Source: Bacteroidales bacterium UBA1392 (lineage in GTDB: Bacteria > Bacteroidota > Bacteroidia > Bacteroidales > UBA932). From it: a stretch of DNA of 57,231 bases. The notes under the pieces were generated by a model that ran no database searches, had not been told where the DNA came from, and was given only the letters and a program-made list of their open reading frames with translations. Position numbers and translations under genes: made by a program. The stretch spans positions 1 through 57,231 of the forward strand of contig DBQO01000010.1 in the NCBI GenBank assembly GCA_002305275.1, read 5' to 3'. Of this stretch, positions 18,417 to 27,523 are shown one piece after another. How positions within the stretch are numbered: position 1 is the stretch's first letter; the number at the start of each line of letters is the position of its first letter.

Positions 18417-19025
18417 GAAATTCCATTCTGACTGCTCTTCGGGATCTCCGTAAAAATTCAATTCAAGGCCGGGAGAATAATAACAAGTCTCTTTTTCATT
18501 AAAAATCACGACGAAAACGGAATTTTTCACAATATCTGACAAGAAAGATTGAAATTCTTCATATTCTTGAACATAAGAATCATATAATTGTTTTGTTTCA
18601 ACCGGATTAGTGTAAAAAAGATAGTGGTGACATGAATCCCGAGACAATGTTATTGGACTGTAACGACAATATAAAGGAATCGTGTCATTGTTAAATAAAA
18701 GGAATGCATCCCCGATACCTAAATCTGATGTGCTGATAAACTCTTTTCTATTTCTGATTGACTCAATATCTTTTACCGATACAAGCTCTTTTTTAGGATA
18801 TAAACTGATTGTGGAATCTGTGCTGTTATTTATCTTGATTTTATAGAAAATCCACCAGGGTCCCAATTCTTCTCCACTTTGTTGCTGATTTGAATAGATA
18901 TCTTCAAACTCAATCAGGTTGTTTTTGGTGTCAGGACCATGATTTTTTTTTGTTTTATTGACTTGACAACTAATCAAGGTGAATAAACAAACCAAAATAA
19001 AAAGATATATATTCCTCGTTTTCAT
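18396..19025 (-). CDS. Putative lipoprotein of unknown function
   Basis: 209 residues from the ATG at 19025; an in-frame start at 19049 would put eight residues ahead of the signal peptide and is less likely. MKTRNIYLFILVCLFTLISC ends in a lipobox cysteine. The mature part is polar and rich in Asn, Ser and Tyr, with no recognised motif. The DNA is distinctly more AT-rich than the genes on both sides, as is the neighbour upstream, suggesting joint acquisition. It overlaps the convergent glycosidase-like gene by 21 bases. Confidence 0.65.
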   Translation of the reverse strand: MKTRNIYLFILVCLFTLISCQVNKTKKNHGPDTKNNLIEFEDIYSNQQQSGEELGPWWIFYKIKINNSTDSTISLYPKKELVSVKDIESIRNRKEFISTSDLGIGDAFLLFNNDTIPLYCRYSPITLSRDSCHHYLFYTNPVETKQLYDSYVQEYEEFQSFLSDIVKNSVFVVIFNEKETCYYSPGLELNFYGDPEEQSEWNFLPNNRF

Positions 19026-19035
19026 CTTTAATGTC

Positions 19036-19593
19036 TTATTTTCCAACAATATAGACGGTCATTACTCCCAATTGCTCATATTGTACAACCTTTACGGTTT
19101 TGATTCTCCATTTTCTCAGCCCGATAAGCTGCATTACCTCATCCTTTGTCTCTACTTCCTTGTCATTATAAACATAGATTATTTTAATGTTGTCCGGCTT
19201 ACAATCTAAATTTGCTACATTGTCCATTATGTATTTATTCACATAAAGATAACCCTCTTTCGCTTTTCCAGTACGGACATGCAGAATACCATTTGTACTT
19301 AGTACATCACTTTTTTCGATAAAGAGCTTTTTTATCGCCTTTTGGTTTATTGAAGAAAAAGGGTCATTAAAAGAAGTCTTAATCTGACTGCATTCAAATA
19401 AATAATTACAATAATAATTTTTTAATAAAACAGATGGAATTTTGTCAAAATCAATACAGCATCTTTTACCCATAAAGATATTGTCAATATAAACACTAAG
19501 ACTATCGCTGTTTGGACTATGTGCATTAGCATTCGGATTGAGACACAAACAGATTGTGATTAATAGTATTTTAATTGCGTGTTTCATAATCAT
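19036..19593 (-). CDS. Secreted protein of unknown function
   Basis: 185 residues (an ATG two codons further in, at 19587, may be the true start). A signal peptide (KHAIKILLITICLCLNPNANA) is followed by a small domain with four cysteines at mid-length. The end (NIKIIYVYNDKEVETKDEVMQLIGLRKWRIKTVKV) vaguely resembles the plug-like tails of Bacteroidota carboxypeptidase-regulatory proteins, but not enough to name it. AT-rich, and probably cotranscribed with the lipoprotein gene just downstream (10-base gap to its chosen start). Confidence 0.6.
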   Translation of the reverse strand: MIMKHAIKILLITICLCLNPNANAHSPNSDSLSVYIDNIFMGKRCCIDFDKIPSVLLKNYYCNYLFECSQIKTSFNDPFSSINQKAIKKLFIEKSDVLSTNGILHVRTGKAKEGYLYVNKYIMDNVANLDCKPDNIKIIYVYNDKEVETKDEVMQLIGLRKWRIKTVKVVQYEQLGVMTVYIVGK

Positions 19594-19650
19594 TTTTTAT
19601 AATGCAAATTGTCCTTACGTCGTTCTTGTACGAAATGGGTATTTTAAGAT

Positions 19651-19685
19651 GAACCCTGAAAGTTTTTGTCTAACTTCCAGGGTTC
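19651..19685 (-). terminator. Terminator-like hairpin after pruA
   Basis: GAACCCTGAAAGTT (19651-19664) pairs with AACTTCCAGGGTTC (19672-19685) with one mismatch and a 7-base loop. It lies 20 bases beyond the pruA stop on the minus strand. The T-run after it is weak, so termination may be partial. Confidence 0.5.
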
Positions 19686-19704
19686 ACGTCGCTTTCAGTG
19701 GTTT

Positions 19705-21330
19705 TTATTTCATATAAGAGTATCTGTAATCCGTAGGAGAAACCAGAGTCTCTTTTATTGTACGGGGGATTGTCCAGCGAATGAGGTTGAACTCGCCGCC
19801 CGCCTTGTCGTTGGTACCTGAGGCGCGGGAGCCGCCGAAGGGCTGCATTCCGACAACCGCTCCGGTAGGCTTGTCGTTGATGTAGAAGTTACCTGCCGTA
19901 TAGCGCAGTCTGTCGGCTATCTTCTGAACTGCCATCCTGTCTCTTCCAAACACTGCTCCGGTAAGGCCGTAGATGGTAGAAGTATCGCAAAGTTCCACTG
20001 CTTTATCAATTTCTGCATCTTTATATACATATACTGTAAGCACGGGACCGAAAATCTCCTCAACCATAGATTTGAAATGAGGATCCGTAGTCTCAATGAC
20101 GGTAGGCTGCACAAAATAACCCTTGCTCTTGTCGCATCCGCCACCCATTACAATTTTAGCATCTTTACTCTTGCGGGCATATTCGATGTAAGAGGAGATA
20201 TTGTCAAAAGAGGCCTCGTCGATCACAGCATTAACAAAATTGGAAGGATCGCAAACATCACCCATCTTGATGGATGCTGCCTGTGCCTTAATGCCCTCAA
20301 GAATTGCAGGCCAAAGTGAAGCGGGCACATACATTCTCGAAGCTGCTGAGCACTTCTGGCCCTGGAATTCAAATGCCCCGCAGAATGCTGCAGTAGCTAC
20401 TTCCTGTACAGGTGCTGAAGGATGTACAAAGATAAAGTCCTTTCCGCCCGTCTCTCCGACCAAACGAGGATAGGAGATGTATTTCTCAAGATTCTCAGCT
20501 GCCTGCTTCCAAAGGTTATTGAAGGTAACGTTGGATCCGGTAAAGTGAACACCTGCCAGGTATTTGGAGTTAAACACAACATTACCAATCACTTTACCCG
20601 GACCGGGAAGATAGTTGATCACGCCATCCGGCACACCTGCCTCCTTAAAGACCTTCATCAGATAGTAGTTGGAGAGCAATGCGGTAGTAGCAGGCTTCCA
20701 TACGGTCACGTTGCCCATCAATATAGGGGACATATTCAGGTTAGCTGCGATGGAGGTAAAGTTAAAGGGACTTACAGCAAACACAAAGCCCTCCAGTGCT
20801 CTGTACTCAACGCCGTTGATCTGTCCGGGACCGCTCTTCGGCTGGAATCCGTAGAGTTTGCCGGCGAAATGTGCATTGTAGCGCAGGAAGTCGATAAGTT
20901 CACAAGCTGCATCAATTTCAGACTGGTAGATATTTTTGCTCTGTCCAAGCATTGTGGCAGCATTGATGACAGCACGGTACTTGCCCGCAATCAAGTCGGC
21001 AATCTTAAGCAGGATAGTGGCGCGAACAGTCCAGTCGAGCTCCGACCACTCTTTATGAGCCTCCATTGCTGCATCTATAGCCATCTGTACCTCCTTCTCC
21101 CCCGCCTTGTGGTAGGTGGCGAGCACATGCTGATGGTTATGTGGCATCACCACTTTGCCAGTGTTACCGGTTCGTACCTCTTTGCCTCCGATGATCAGGG
21201 GGATCTCTATCACTTGAGAACTCTGTTTCTTGAGTTCTGCCTCAAGCGCTTCCCTTTCAGGAGAACCTTTGAGATATGTTTTTACCGGTTCATTTGCCGG
21301 CAGCGGAAAAGAAAATATTGCATTTTTCAT
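19705..21330 (-). CDS. pruA: L-glutamate gamma-semialdehyde (P5C) dehydrogenase
   Basis: 541 residues, the length of the ALDH4A1-like branch. It has the cofactor region HFTGSNVTFNNLWK, the glutamate in VGETGGKDFIFVHPSA, and the catalytic cysteine in FQGQKCSAASRMYVP. PFGGSRASGTNDKAGG follows near the end. It oxidises glutamate semialdehyde (in equilibrium with P5C) to glutamate in proline and arginine breakdown. No proline dehydrogenase is in the window. It is divergent from the omega-amidase gene, with promoter-like elements between them. Confidence 0.95.
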   Translation of the reverse strand: MKNAIFSFPLPANEPVKTYLKGSPEREALEAELKKQSSQVIEIPLIIGGKEVRTGNTGKVVMPHNHQHVLATYHKAGEKEVQMAIDAAMEAHKEWSELDWTVRATILLKIADLIAGKYRAVINAATMLGQSKNIYQSEIDAACELIDFLRYNAHFAGKLYGFQPKSGPGQINGVEYRALEGFVFAVSPFNFTSIAANLNMSPILMGNVTVWKPATTALLSNYYLMKVFKEAGVPDGVINYLPGPGKVIGNVVFNSKYLAGVHFTGSNVTFNNLWKQAAENLEKYISYPRLVGETGGKDFIFVHPSAPVQEVATAAFCGAFEFQGQKCSAASRMYVPASLWPAILEGIKAQAASIKMGDVCDPSNFVNAVIDEASFDNISSYIEYARKSKDAKIVMGGGCDKSKGYFVQPTVIETTDPHFKSMVEEIFGPVLTVYVYKDAEIDKAVELCDTSTIYGLTGAVFGRDRMAVQKIADRLRYTAGNFYINDKPTGAVVGMQPFGGSRASGTNDKAGGEFNLIRWTIPRTIKETLVSPTDYRYSYMK

Positions 21331-21355
21331 ATTGATTGTTGTTTTAATTATTTAG

Positions 21356-21392
21356 CAAATATAGCAAAATCAGAATAAATTTTCTAATTTTG
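21356..21392. promoter_or_regulatory. Divergent promoters of pruA and the omega-amidase gene
   Basis: TATATTTG on the minus strand (21356-21363) would serve pruA, and TAATTTTG on the plus strand (21385-21392) would serve the amidase gene. Both match the Bacteroidota -7 consensus and lie 23-26 bases before the start codons. The -33 boxes are not clear. Confidence 0.45.
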
Positions 21393-21415
21393 ACACCCAT
21401 TATTAACAAATTAGT

Positions 21416-22177
21416 ATGAAAACAGCACTTGTACAACATGATATCGTATGGGCGAAGCCAGAGATAAATTGTAACAACATATCCAGATTGCTTGATGAAA
21501 TACCACAGGTAGACCTTGTAGTACTACCGGAAATGTTCTCAACAGGATTTGCCACAAAGCCCGAAGGTATTGCTGAAAATGAGCCCAGTTACTCTCTTGA
21601 ATGGATGAAGAAGAGTGCTGCTAAAATGGGTTGCGCCATAGCCGGAAGTGTGGCACTGAAAACAAAAGAAGGCTATATCAATCGATTCTATTTTGTAAAA
21701 CCTGACGGAGATGTAATTACTTATGACAAACGCCACCTTTTCACATACGGCGGCGAGCATTTGACCTTCAAACCCGGAAATGAACGAGTTATAATTGAGT
21801 GGCGAGGAGTGAGGATACTTCCCATCATCTGCTACGACCTGCGTTTCCCGGTATGGAGTCGCTATCGCGGTGACTATGATATGATAATTTGCGTAGCCAG
21901 CTGGTCAATTCCCCGCCGTTATCATTGGGACACACTCATCAGAGCAAGAGCTATCGAAAATCAGTGCTATATGGCAGCAGTAAACCGTATCGGCACCGAC
22001 CCCAACTGCGAATATGATGGTGGTACGGTCTTCATTGATCCTTATGGACATCCTGTCGCTTCCTGCAATAACAACAAAGAAGGGGTCATCATCTGTGAAA
22101 CCGACCTTCGGATGCTCAAAAATTACAGGAAAAAGTTTCCGGCTCTTGGAGACAGGGATGATTTTTCACTCCTTTGA
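21416..22177 (+). CDS. Nitrilase-superfamily omega-amidase (YafV/Nit2-like)
   Basis: 253 residues with the carbon-nitrogen hydrolase triad: Glu in VLPEMFSTGF (about residue 43), Lys in YDKRHLF, and Cys in IICYDLRFPVWSR. The start (KTALVQHDIVWAKPEINCNNI) and FSTGF are typical of the YafV/Nit2 branch, which hydrolyses alpha-ketoglutaramate and related omega-amides. Located divergently from P5C dehydrogenase, which fits an amino-acid nitrogen role, though not as one operon. Confidence 0.9.
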   Translation: MKTALVQHDIVWAKPEINCNNISRLLDEIPQVDLVVLPEMFSTGFATKPEGIAENEPSYSLEWMKKSAAKMGCAIAGSVALKTKEGYINRFYFVKPDGDVITYDKRHLFTYGGEHLTFKPGNERVIIEWRGVRILPIICYDLRFPVWSRYRGDYDMIICVASWSIPRRYHWDTLIRARAIENQCYMAAVNRIGTDPNCEYDGGTVFIDPYGHPVASCNNNKEGVIICETDLRMLKNYRKKFPALGDRDDFSLL

Positions 22178-22246
22178 TAGAACCTCTGACAAAACTTCCG
22201 TAAGAATTATTACTCGAAAAAATATTTTCCGGCTTCCTTAAATTAT

Positions 22247-23053
22247 CTACGCCGGTAAAGAAAATCTGACAATGAGACCGATTCCGGATGGGCCGGCAGA
22301 GGCAGAAATGGTGCCTCCGTGGGCCTGAACAGCATTTTTGACAATAGAAAGGCCAAGGCCGGTACCACCGGAAGCCCCCTCTCCGCGTGTACGACCCTTG
22401 TCAACACGATAAAACCGTTCGAAAATACGGTTCAGATGCTTTTCGGGAATTCCGGAGCCATTATCGGAAACTTCAAACTCAATGCAATCCTCTCTTCTGA
22501 TACAGGTAATCCTCAAAGTATCTGCTCCTGAGGCATACATCACTGCATTTTCCACCAGATTGCGAAAAATTGAGTAGAGAAGTCCCTGATCACCTCTGAC
22601 AAAAAGATAATCAGGAATATCCAGCTTTACAACAATACCTGAGGAGTCGAGTTTGCCCTTGAAATCTTCTATAACATCATTGATAATACGCTCCAGGTCC
22701 ACTCCATCCTCCATTGTGACTCTCCCTTCATCGAGACGAGAGACGGTGGACATATAGGCCATAAGACGCGTCATTCGATCACTTTGCGAAAGACAACGCT
22801 CAAGAAAGTGGCGACGTTTCTCATCGGGAAGGTCAGGATTGGCTACCAGAGTCTCCAAATAACCGTGAATGCTCGCTATGGGAGTCTTGATTTCGTGCGC
22901 AACATTCTGTGTCAGCTGCCGTTTAATTCGGCTCTTATCCTTCTCACTGCGCGACAGACTTCTATATAGTTTCACATTATAGAACATCAGTATTACCGCC
23001 AAGAGTAGCAGCACTAGCGCAATTATACTTATGATAAGGAGACTGTTTTGCAT
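22247..23053 (-). CDS. PhoR-like sensor histidine kinase
   Basis: 268 residues, short for a kinase. One membrane helix (about 5-26) leads to a coiled linker and the H-box VAHEIKTPIASIHGY with the phospho-accepting His near residue 53. The N-box is NLVENAVMYA, with G1 DNGSGIP and G2 GTGLGLSIVKNAVQAHGG. There is almost no periplasmic part, so it probably senses through a partner such as a phosphate transporter with PhoU. It starts one base after the stop of the response regulator gene and is next to two Na/Pi cotransporters, which supports the phosphate call. Confidence 0.9.
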   Translation of the reverse strand: MQNSLLIISIIALVLLLLAVILMFYNVKLYRSLSRSEKDKSRIKRQLTQNVAHEIKTPIASIHGYLETLVANPDLPDEKRRHFLERCLSQSDRMTRLMAYMSTVSRLDEGRVTMEDGVDLERIINDVIEDFKGKLDSSGIVVKLDIPDYLFVRGDQGLLYSIFRNLVENAVMYASGADTLRITCIRREDCIEFEVSDNGSGIPEKHLNRIFERFYRVDKGRTRGEGASGGTGLGLSIVKNAVQAHGGTISASAGPSGIGLIVRFSLPA

Positions 23054-23054
23054 A

Positions 23055-23750
23055 TCATTCTATTTCAAATGAATATCCGTACCCGATTCGGGTCTTGATG
23101 CAACTCCCAAGAGGACCCAACTTGCGACGCAAACGAGTTATGTTCACATCCACCGTTCGGTCGGTCACTATCACATCCGAAGGCCACACCGTTGATATGA
23201 TTTGTTCTCTAGAGAATACCTTAGGAGAGTTGCTGAAAAGCAACTGCAGCACTTCAAACTCAAGTTTGGTTAGCCTAAGGTCGCGTCCGTCAGCAAAAGC
23301 CGCCTTTTGCTCTGCATCTATGGTCAGTGCAATCCCGGAATGCACCAAATCATTCTCACTAGAGGCCTCATTTCCCTGCTGCGGTACACAACGCCTGAGT
23401 ACCGCACGAATACGCGCTTTGAGTTCCGCTATTCTGACCGGTTTGCAGATATAGTCGTCACCACCCGCTTCCAAACCTCTGACCACATCGGAACTCTCAC
23501 CCAGCGCAGTAGTGAAGATAATAGGTATATTAGCGGTGGAGGGATTTTCGCGTAAGATCGACGCCAAACGAAAGCCTGATATGCCTCCCAACATCACATC
23601 GAGCAGCAGTAGATCGTACGAGGAAATATCCATTTTCATTGCTGCTTCCGCTGAATTAGCGATATCCACTTGATGTCCATCCTGCTCCAGATTGAACTGT
23701 AAAATCTCGCAAATATCAACCTCATCTTCGATTACCAGTATACGTGCCAT
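23055..23750 (-). CDS. PhoB-like OmpR-family response regulator
   Basis: 231 residues. The receiver domain (1-120) has the phosphorylated Asp in LLLLDVMLGG (about residue 51) and the switch Lys in YICKPVR. The C-terminal winged helix (about 130-230) has FSREQIISTVWPSDVIVTDRTVDVNITRLRRKLG. It is cotranscribed with the kinase. The gene faces away from two phosphate transporters whose promoters share 11-nt tandem repeats, the spacing expected of a PhoB-type DNA site. Confidence 0.92.
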   Translation of the reverse strand: MARILVIEDEVDICEILQFNLEQDGHQVDIANSAEAAMKMDISSYDLLLLDVMLGGISGFRLASILRENPSTANIPIIFTTALGESSDVVRGLEAGGDDYICKPVRIAELKARIRAVLRRCVPQQGNEASSENDLVHSGIALTIDAEQKAAFADGRDLRLTKLEFEVLQLLFSNSPKVFSREQIISTVWPSDVIVTDRTVDVNITRLRRKLGPLGSCIKTRIGYGYSFEIE

Positions 23751-23767
23751 TAAAAGGGTATTTTGTG

Positions 23768-23775
23768 CAAATTTA
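23768..23775 (-). promoter_or_regulatory. Candidate -7 element of the response regulator operon
   Basis: TAAATTTG on the minus strand matches TAnnTTTG, 18 bases before the start codon. TTGTAA, the core of the downstream phosphate boxes, occurs three times on this strand (23773-23778, 23791-23796, 23812-23817), so self-regulation is conceivable. Confidence 0.4.
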
Positions 23776-23830
23776 CAAATATCTGCGCCATTACAAGGCT
23801 ATTTTTTGAATTTACAATAAATGTCACACA

Positions 23831-23852
23831 ATTGTAATACAACTTAAACGTT
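23831..23852 (+). promoter_or_regulatory. Two-unit PHO-box-like site, first Na/Pi transporter
   Basis: Two adjacent 11-nt units, ATTGTAATACA and ACTTAAACGTT. They are followed 18 bases later by the -7-like CACTTTTG (23871-23878). The position is that of a -33 region covered by an activator, as in PhoB-controlled promoters. The same arrangement precedes the second transporter. Confidence 0.5.
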
Positions 23853-23910
23853 AGTGTAAAATATTATTAGCACTTTTGCAACCTATTGTACCATTATCAA
23901 AAGTAAAGAA

Positions 23911-25617
23911 ATGCTATTACAGATCCTCACCCTTTTAGGAGCACTTGGAATGTTTTTGTTCGGTATGAACATGATGAGTTCCGGTCTTCAAAAGGCAGCT
24001 GGAGACAGACTCCGAAAGCTCCTATCCTCAATCACATCAAATCGCTTCAAAGGAGTGATGACCGGTCTTGTCATCACATCCATAATACAGTCTTCCAGTG
24101 CTACCACAGTGATGGTCGTAGGGTTTGTCAATGCCGGACTGCTGACGCTTTTACAGGCTATAGGAGTGATAATGGGTGCCAATATCGGTACCACGATGAC
24201 AGCGTGGATAATTTCTTTACTGGGATTCAAGGCGGACATCTCCATCCTCGCAGTTCCTCTGATGGCTTTGGGCTTCATTCTCAGCATGATGAAGTCCAAC
24301 AAAAGGAAACACATCGGTGAGTTCATAATAGGATTCGCGCTGCTCTTCCTCGGACTCTCATTCATGAAATCCTCCGTGCCTGACCTGGAGTCAACACCAG
24401 AGATACTCTCATTCATACGGGGATGGGGCGATTACGGATTCGGTTCAGTGCTGCTTTTCGTGCTTCTTGGCACAGTCCTCACCCTCATACTACAATCCTC
24501 CAGCGCTACAGTAGCTTTGACGATGATTATGCTCACTTTAGGCTGGATGCCCTTCGAACATGCGGCAGCAATGGTTCTAGGAGAGAATATAGGTACTACT
24601 ATCACAGCTAACATAGCAGCAGCGGTCGGCAACACATCTGCAAAGCGAGCCGCACTGGCTCACACAGTATTCAATGTCTTCGGGGTTATATGGGCACTGA
24701 TACTTTTCCGCCCCTTCGTGGGATTTGTTGGCAGCATCATAGGCTCAATGGGACTCCCCAACCCAGCTAAAATCGGGATGGAAGTAGCCACCGAAGCTAA
24801 TCAGACCGCACTTCTTTATGGTCTGTCAATGCTCCACACCTTATTCAATATAATAACCACTCTCATATTGGTATGGTTCTGTCCACAGATTGCAAAACTT
24901 GTGAGCACCATCCTCAAGATGCCTAAGAGCACTGATGAACAAGAAGTTTTTCGCCTCAAATACATAGAGGGCGGTCCGGTCTCCACTGCAGAGCTCTCTA
25001 TCAAACAGGCACTTAAGGAGGTAGTACACTTTGGACGCATCTCCCAGAAAGGTCTCGACTATGCATTAAAGGCCGTGAACAGCAAAACCGGAGACGAGTT
25101 TGACACCTACCGCAAAAAACTGGTGAAATACGAAGAAATATCTGACAGGATGGAGCGCGAAATCGCCACCTACCTCCATAAAATTCCTTCAACCGATATC
25201 AGTACCGGCACTTCAGAACAAATTCGCACAATCTACAGGATTAGCAGCGAGCTTGAGAGCTTGGGCGACAGCGGTGAGCGAATAGGCAACATTATCGTAC
25301 GTCGTAACCTTCACAACAAGACATTCAAAGAGGAAGAACTTAAGAACATCTCCAATATGTTTGACAAGGTCAACAACGCATACGATGTTATGATTGCCAA
25401 TCTCTCCCTTGCTGCCGACGGCAAACCGGTGGACCTCATTTCTGCTCAAAATGCAGAGGTACATATCAACCAGATGCGTAACGACCTCCGTGATGAAGAG
25501 ATGTATAAGATGGAAGGCAAGGGTGACTTTCTGACAAGTGTCTATTACCTTGACCTTATCTCTGAACTGGAAAGAATGGGCGACTACATCATCAATGTAT
25601 CTCAGGCGCTGAGATAA
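23911..25617 (+). CDS. Na/Pi cotransporter (NptA/PhoU-domain type), copy 1
   Basis: 568 residues. Two PF02690-type membrane halves each contain a QSSSATT/QSSSATV motif (about residues 60 and 190). The second half has ENIGTTITANIAAAVGN, and the first half has GANIGTTMTAWIISLLG. The cytoplasmic C-terminus (about 355-568) is a PhoU-like helical domain ending SVYYLDLISELERMGDYIINVSQAL. It imports phosphate with sodium across the inner membrane. The next gene is a near-identical copy of the same length. Hairpins follow both copies. Confidence 0.93.
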   Translation: MLLQILTLLGALGMFLFGMNMMSSGLQKAAGDRLRKLLSSITSNRFKGVMTGLVITSIIQSSSATTVMVVGFVNAGLLTLLQAIGVIMGANIGTTMTAWIISLLGFKADISILAVPLMALGFILSMMKSNKRKHIGEFIIGFALLFLGLSFMKSSVPDLESTPEILSFIRGWGDYGFGSVLLFVLLGTVLTLILQSSSATVALTMIMLTLGWMPFEHAAAMVLGENIGTTITANIAAAVGNTSAKRAALAHTVFNVFGVIWALILFRPFVGFVGSIIGSMGLPNPAKIGMEVATEANQTALLYGLSMLHTLFNIITTLILVWFCPQIAKLVSTILKMPKSTDEQEVFRLKYIEGGPVSTAELSIKQALKEVVHFGRISQKGLDYALKAVNSKTGDEFDTYRKKLVKYEEISDRMEREIATYLHKIPSTDISTGTSEQIRTIYRISSELESLGDSGERIGNIIVRRNLHNKTFKEEELKNISNMFDKVNNAYDVMIANLSLAADGKPVDLISAQNAEVHINQMRNDLRDEEMYKMEGKGDFLTSVYYLDLISELERMGDYIINVSQALR

Positions 25618-25641
25618 TTTTTTTATATAAAACGACATCAG

Positions 25642-25675
25642 AGAAGGTCGCGGGATAGCAATTTACCGGCCTTCT
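25642..25675 (+). terminator. Terminator-like hairpin after Na/Pi transporter copy 1
   Basis: AGAAGGTCG (25642-25650) pairs with CGGCCTTCT (25667-25675), including one G-T pair, 25 bases after the stop. Followed by a T-rich stretch. It separates the two transporter genes into independent transcripts. Confidence 0.55.
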
Positions 25676-25722
25676 TTGCATTTTATGCTTCTAAATCTTC
25701 TATTTTACACTAATATAGGCAA

Positions 25723-25755
25723 ATTGTAATACAATTGTAACATAAGTTAAACGGC
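25723..25755 (+). promoter_or_regulatory. Three-unit PHO-box-like site, second Na/Pi transporter
   Basis: Three consecutive 11-nt units: ATTGTAATACA, ATTGTAACATA, AGTTAAACGGC. They end 18 bases before CACTTTTG (25774-25781). The last two units align without gaps to the two-unit site before copy 1, and the sequence from there to the -7 element is almost identical in both promoters. Confidence 0.5.
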
Positions 25756-25800
25756 GGTAAAAAATATTATTAGCACTTTTGCAGCCGAAAAGAAAAGATT

Positions 25801-27507
25801 ATGCTATTACAGATTCTCACACTTTTAGGAGCCCTCGGAATGTTCCTGTTCGGTATGAACATGATGAGTTCCGGCCTCCAAAAGGCATCAGGGGATAGAC
25901 TTCGCAAGCTCCTCTCTTCAATTACATCAAATCGCTTCAGAGGAGTGATAACCGGTCTAGGCATAACAGCACTTATACAGTCTTCCAGCGCTACAACAGT
26001 AATGGTCGTAGGCTTTGTCAATGCAGGGCTGCTGACGCTCATACAGGCCGTAGGAGTGATAATGGGTGCCAATATCGGTACCACTATGACAGCGTGGATC
26101 ATCTCGCTGCTGGGATTTAAAGCGGACATCTCCATTATTGCTGTTCCTCTGATGGCTTTGGGATTTATTCTCAGCATGATGAAGTCCGAAAAGAGAAAAA
26201 ATATCGGAGAGTTTGTAATAGGATTTGCGCTGCTCTTCCTGGGACTTTCATTTATGAAATCCTCAGTGCCGGACCTGGAGTCAACACCCGAAGTGCTCTC
26301 ATTCATCCAGGGATGGACCAGTTACGGATTCGGCTCGGTGCTGCTTTTTCTCCTTATTGGCACAATCCTTACACTAATCCTTCAATCTTCCAGTGCTACA
26401 ATTGCCCTGACGATGGTCATGCTCACTATGGGCTGGATGCCCTTCGAATTTGCAGCAGCAATGATTCTAGGCGAGAATATAGGCACAACCATCACAGCCA
26501 ATATCGCAGCTACAGTCGGCAACACATCCGCAAAGAGAGCTGCGCTAGCCCACACAGTATTCAATGTCTTCGGAGTTGTATGGGCACTGATATTTTTTCG
26601 CCCTTTTGTGGGATTTATAGGTAACATAATAAGTTCACTAGGACTCCCCAACCCTACTGAAATAGGTCTTGAAGTAACATCCGATGCCAATCAGACCGCT
26701 CTTCTCTACGGTCTGTCGATGCTCCACACCGTATTCAACGTAATAACCACTTTCATTCTGGTATGGTTCTGTCCCCAGATTGTAAAACTGGTCAGCGCAA
26801 TCATCAAGATGCCAAAGGGCAGTGAGGAACACGAAGTCTTCCGTCTCAAATACATAGAAGGTGGCCCCGTATCCACTGCCGAACTCTCTATCAAACAAGC
26901 TCTAAGAGAGGTTATACACTTTGGGCGAATTTCCCAGAAAGGTCTTGACTATGCATTGAAGGCCGTAAATAGCAAAAACGGTGATGAATTTGACACCTAC
27001 CGAAAAAAACTGGTGAAATACGAAGAAATCTCGGATAGGATGGAACTCGAAATCGCTAACTATCTCCACAAGATTCCCACTGCAGAGATCAGTAGTACCA
27101 CGTCAGACAAAATCCGTACACTCTACGGGATTATCGGCGAACTCGAGAGCCTTGGCGACAGTGGTGAGACCATCGGCAACATCATCGTTCGCCGAAACCT
27201 CCACAACAAAACATTCAACGAGGCAGAGCTGAAGAACATTGCCAATATGTTTGACAAGGTTAACATCGCTTATGATGTTATGATTGCGAATCTGACCTGT
27301 GCTGCCGACGGTAAACCGGTGGATCTTATTTCTGCTCAAAATGCAGAGGTGCAAATCAACCAATTGCGCAACGACCTACGTGATGAGGAAATGTACAAGA
27401 TGGAGGGCAAGTCCGACTTTCTGACAAGTGTCTATTATCTCGACCTCATCTCCGAACTCGAAAGAATGGGTGACTACATCATCAACGTTTCTCAAGCTCT
27501 TATATAA
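25801..27507 (+). CDS. Na/Pi cotransporter (NptA/PhoU-domain type), copy 2
   Basis: 568 residues, the same length as copy 1 and identical at most positions by eye. It has the same QSSSATT/QSSSATI and GTTMTAWIIS/GTTITANIAATVGN motifs and the C-terminal PhoU-like domain. The differences are scattered conservative changes. The copies form a tandem duplication with a period of 1890 bases that includes the promoter region. Two functional genes with slightly different upstream boxes could respond to phosphate at different thresholds. Confidence 0.93.
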   Translation: MLLQILTLLGALGMFLFGMNMMSSGLQKASGDRLRKLLSSITSNRFRGVITGLGITALIQSSSATTVMVVGFVNAGLLTLIQAVGVIMGANIGTTMTAWIISLLGFKADISIIAVPLMALGFILSMMKSEKRKNIGEFVIGFALLFLGLSFMKSSVPDLESTPEVLSFIQGWTSYGFGSVLLFLLIGTILTLILQSSSATIALTMVMLTMGWMPFEFAAAMILGENIGTTITANIAATVGNTSAKRAALAHTVFNVFGVVWALIFFRPFVGFIGNIISSLGLPNPTEIGLEVTSDANQTALLYGLSMLHTVFNVITTFILVWFCPQIVKLVSAIIKMPKGSEEHEVFRLKYIEGGPVSTAELSIKQALREVIHFGRISQKGLDYALKAVNSKNGDEFDTYRKKLVKYEEISDRMELEIANYLHKIPTAEISSTTSDKIRTLYGIIGELESLGDSGETIGNIIVRRNLHNKTFNEAELKNIANMFDKVNIAYDVMIANLTCAADGKPVDLISAQNAEVQINQLRNDLRDEEMYKMEGKSDFLTSVYYLDLISELERMGDYIINVSQALI

Positions 27508-27523
27508 ACAATTTATAAAATCA

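Noticed and set aside
20422..21378. A 318-codon frame antisense to pruA
   Set aside because: Lies inside a strongly conserved dehydrogenase gene and shows no recognisable domain or start signal.
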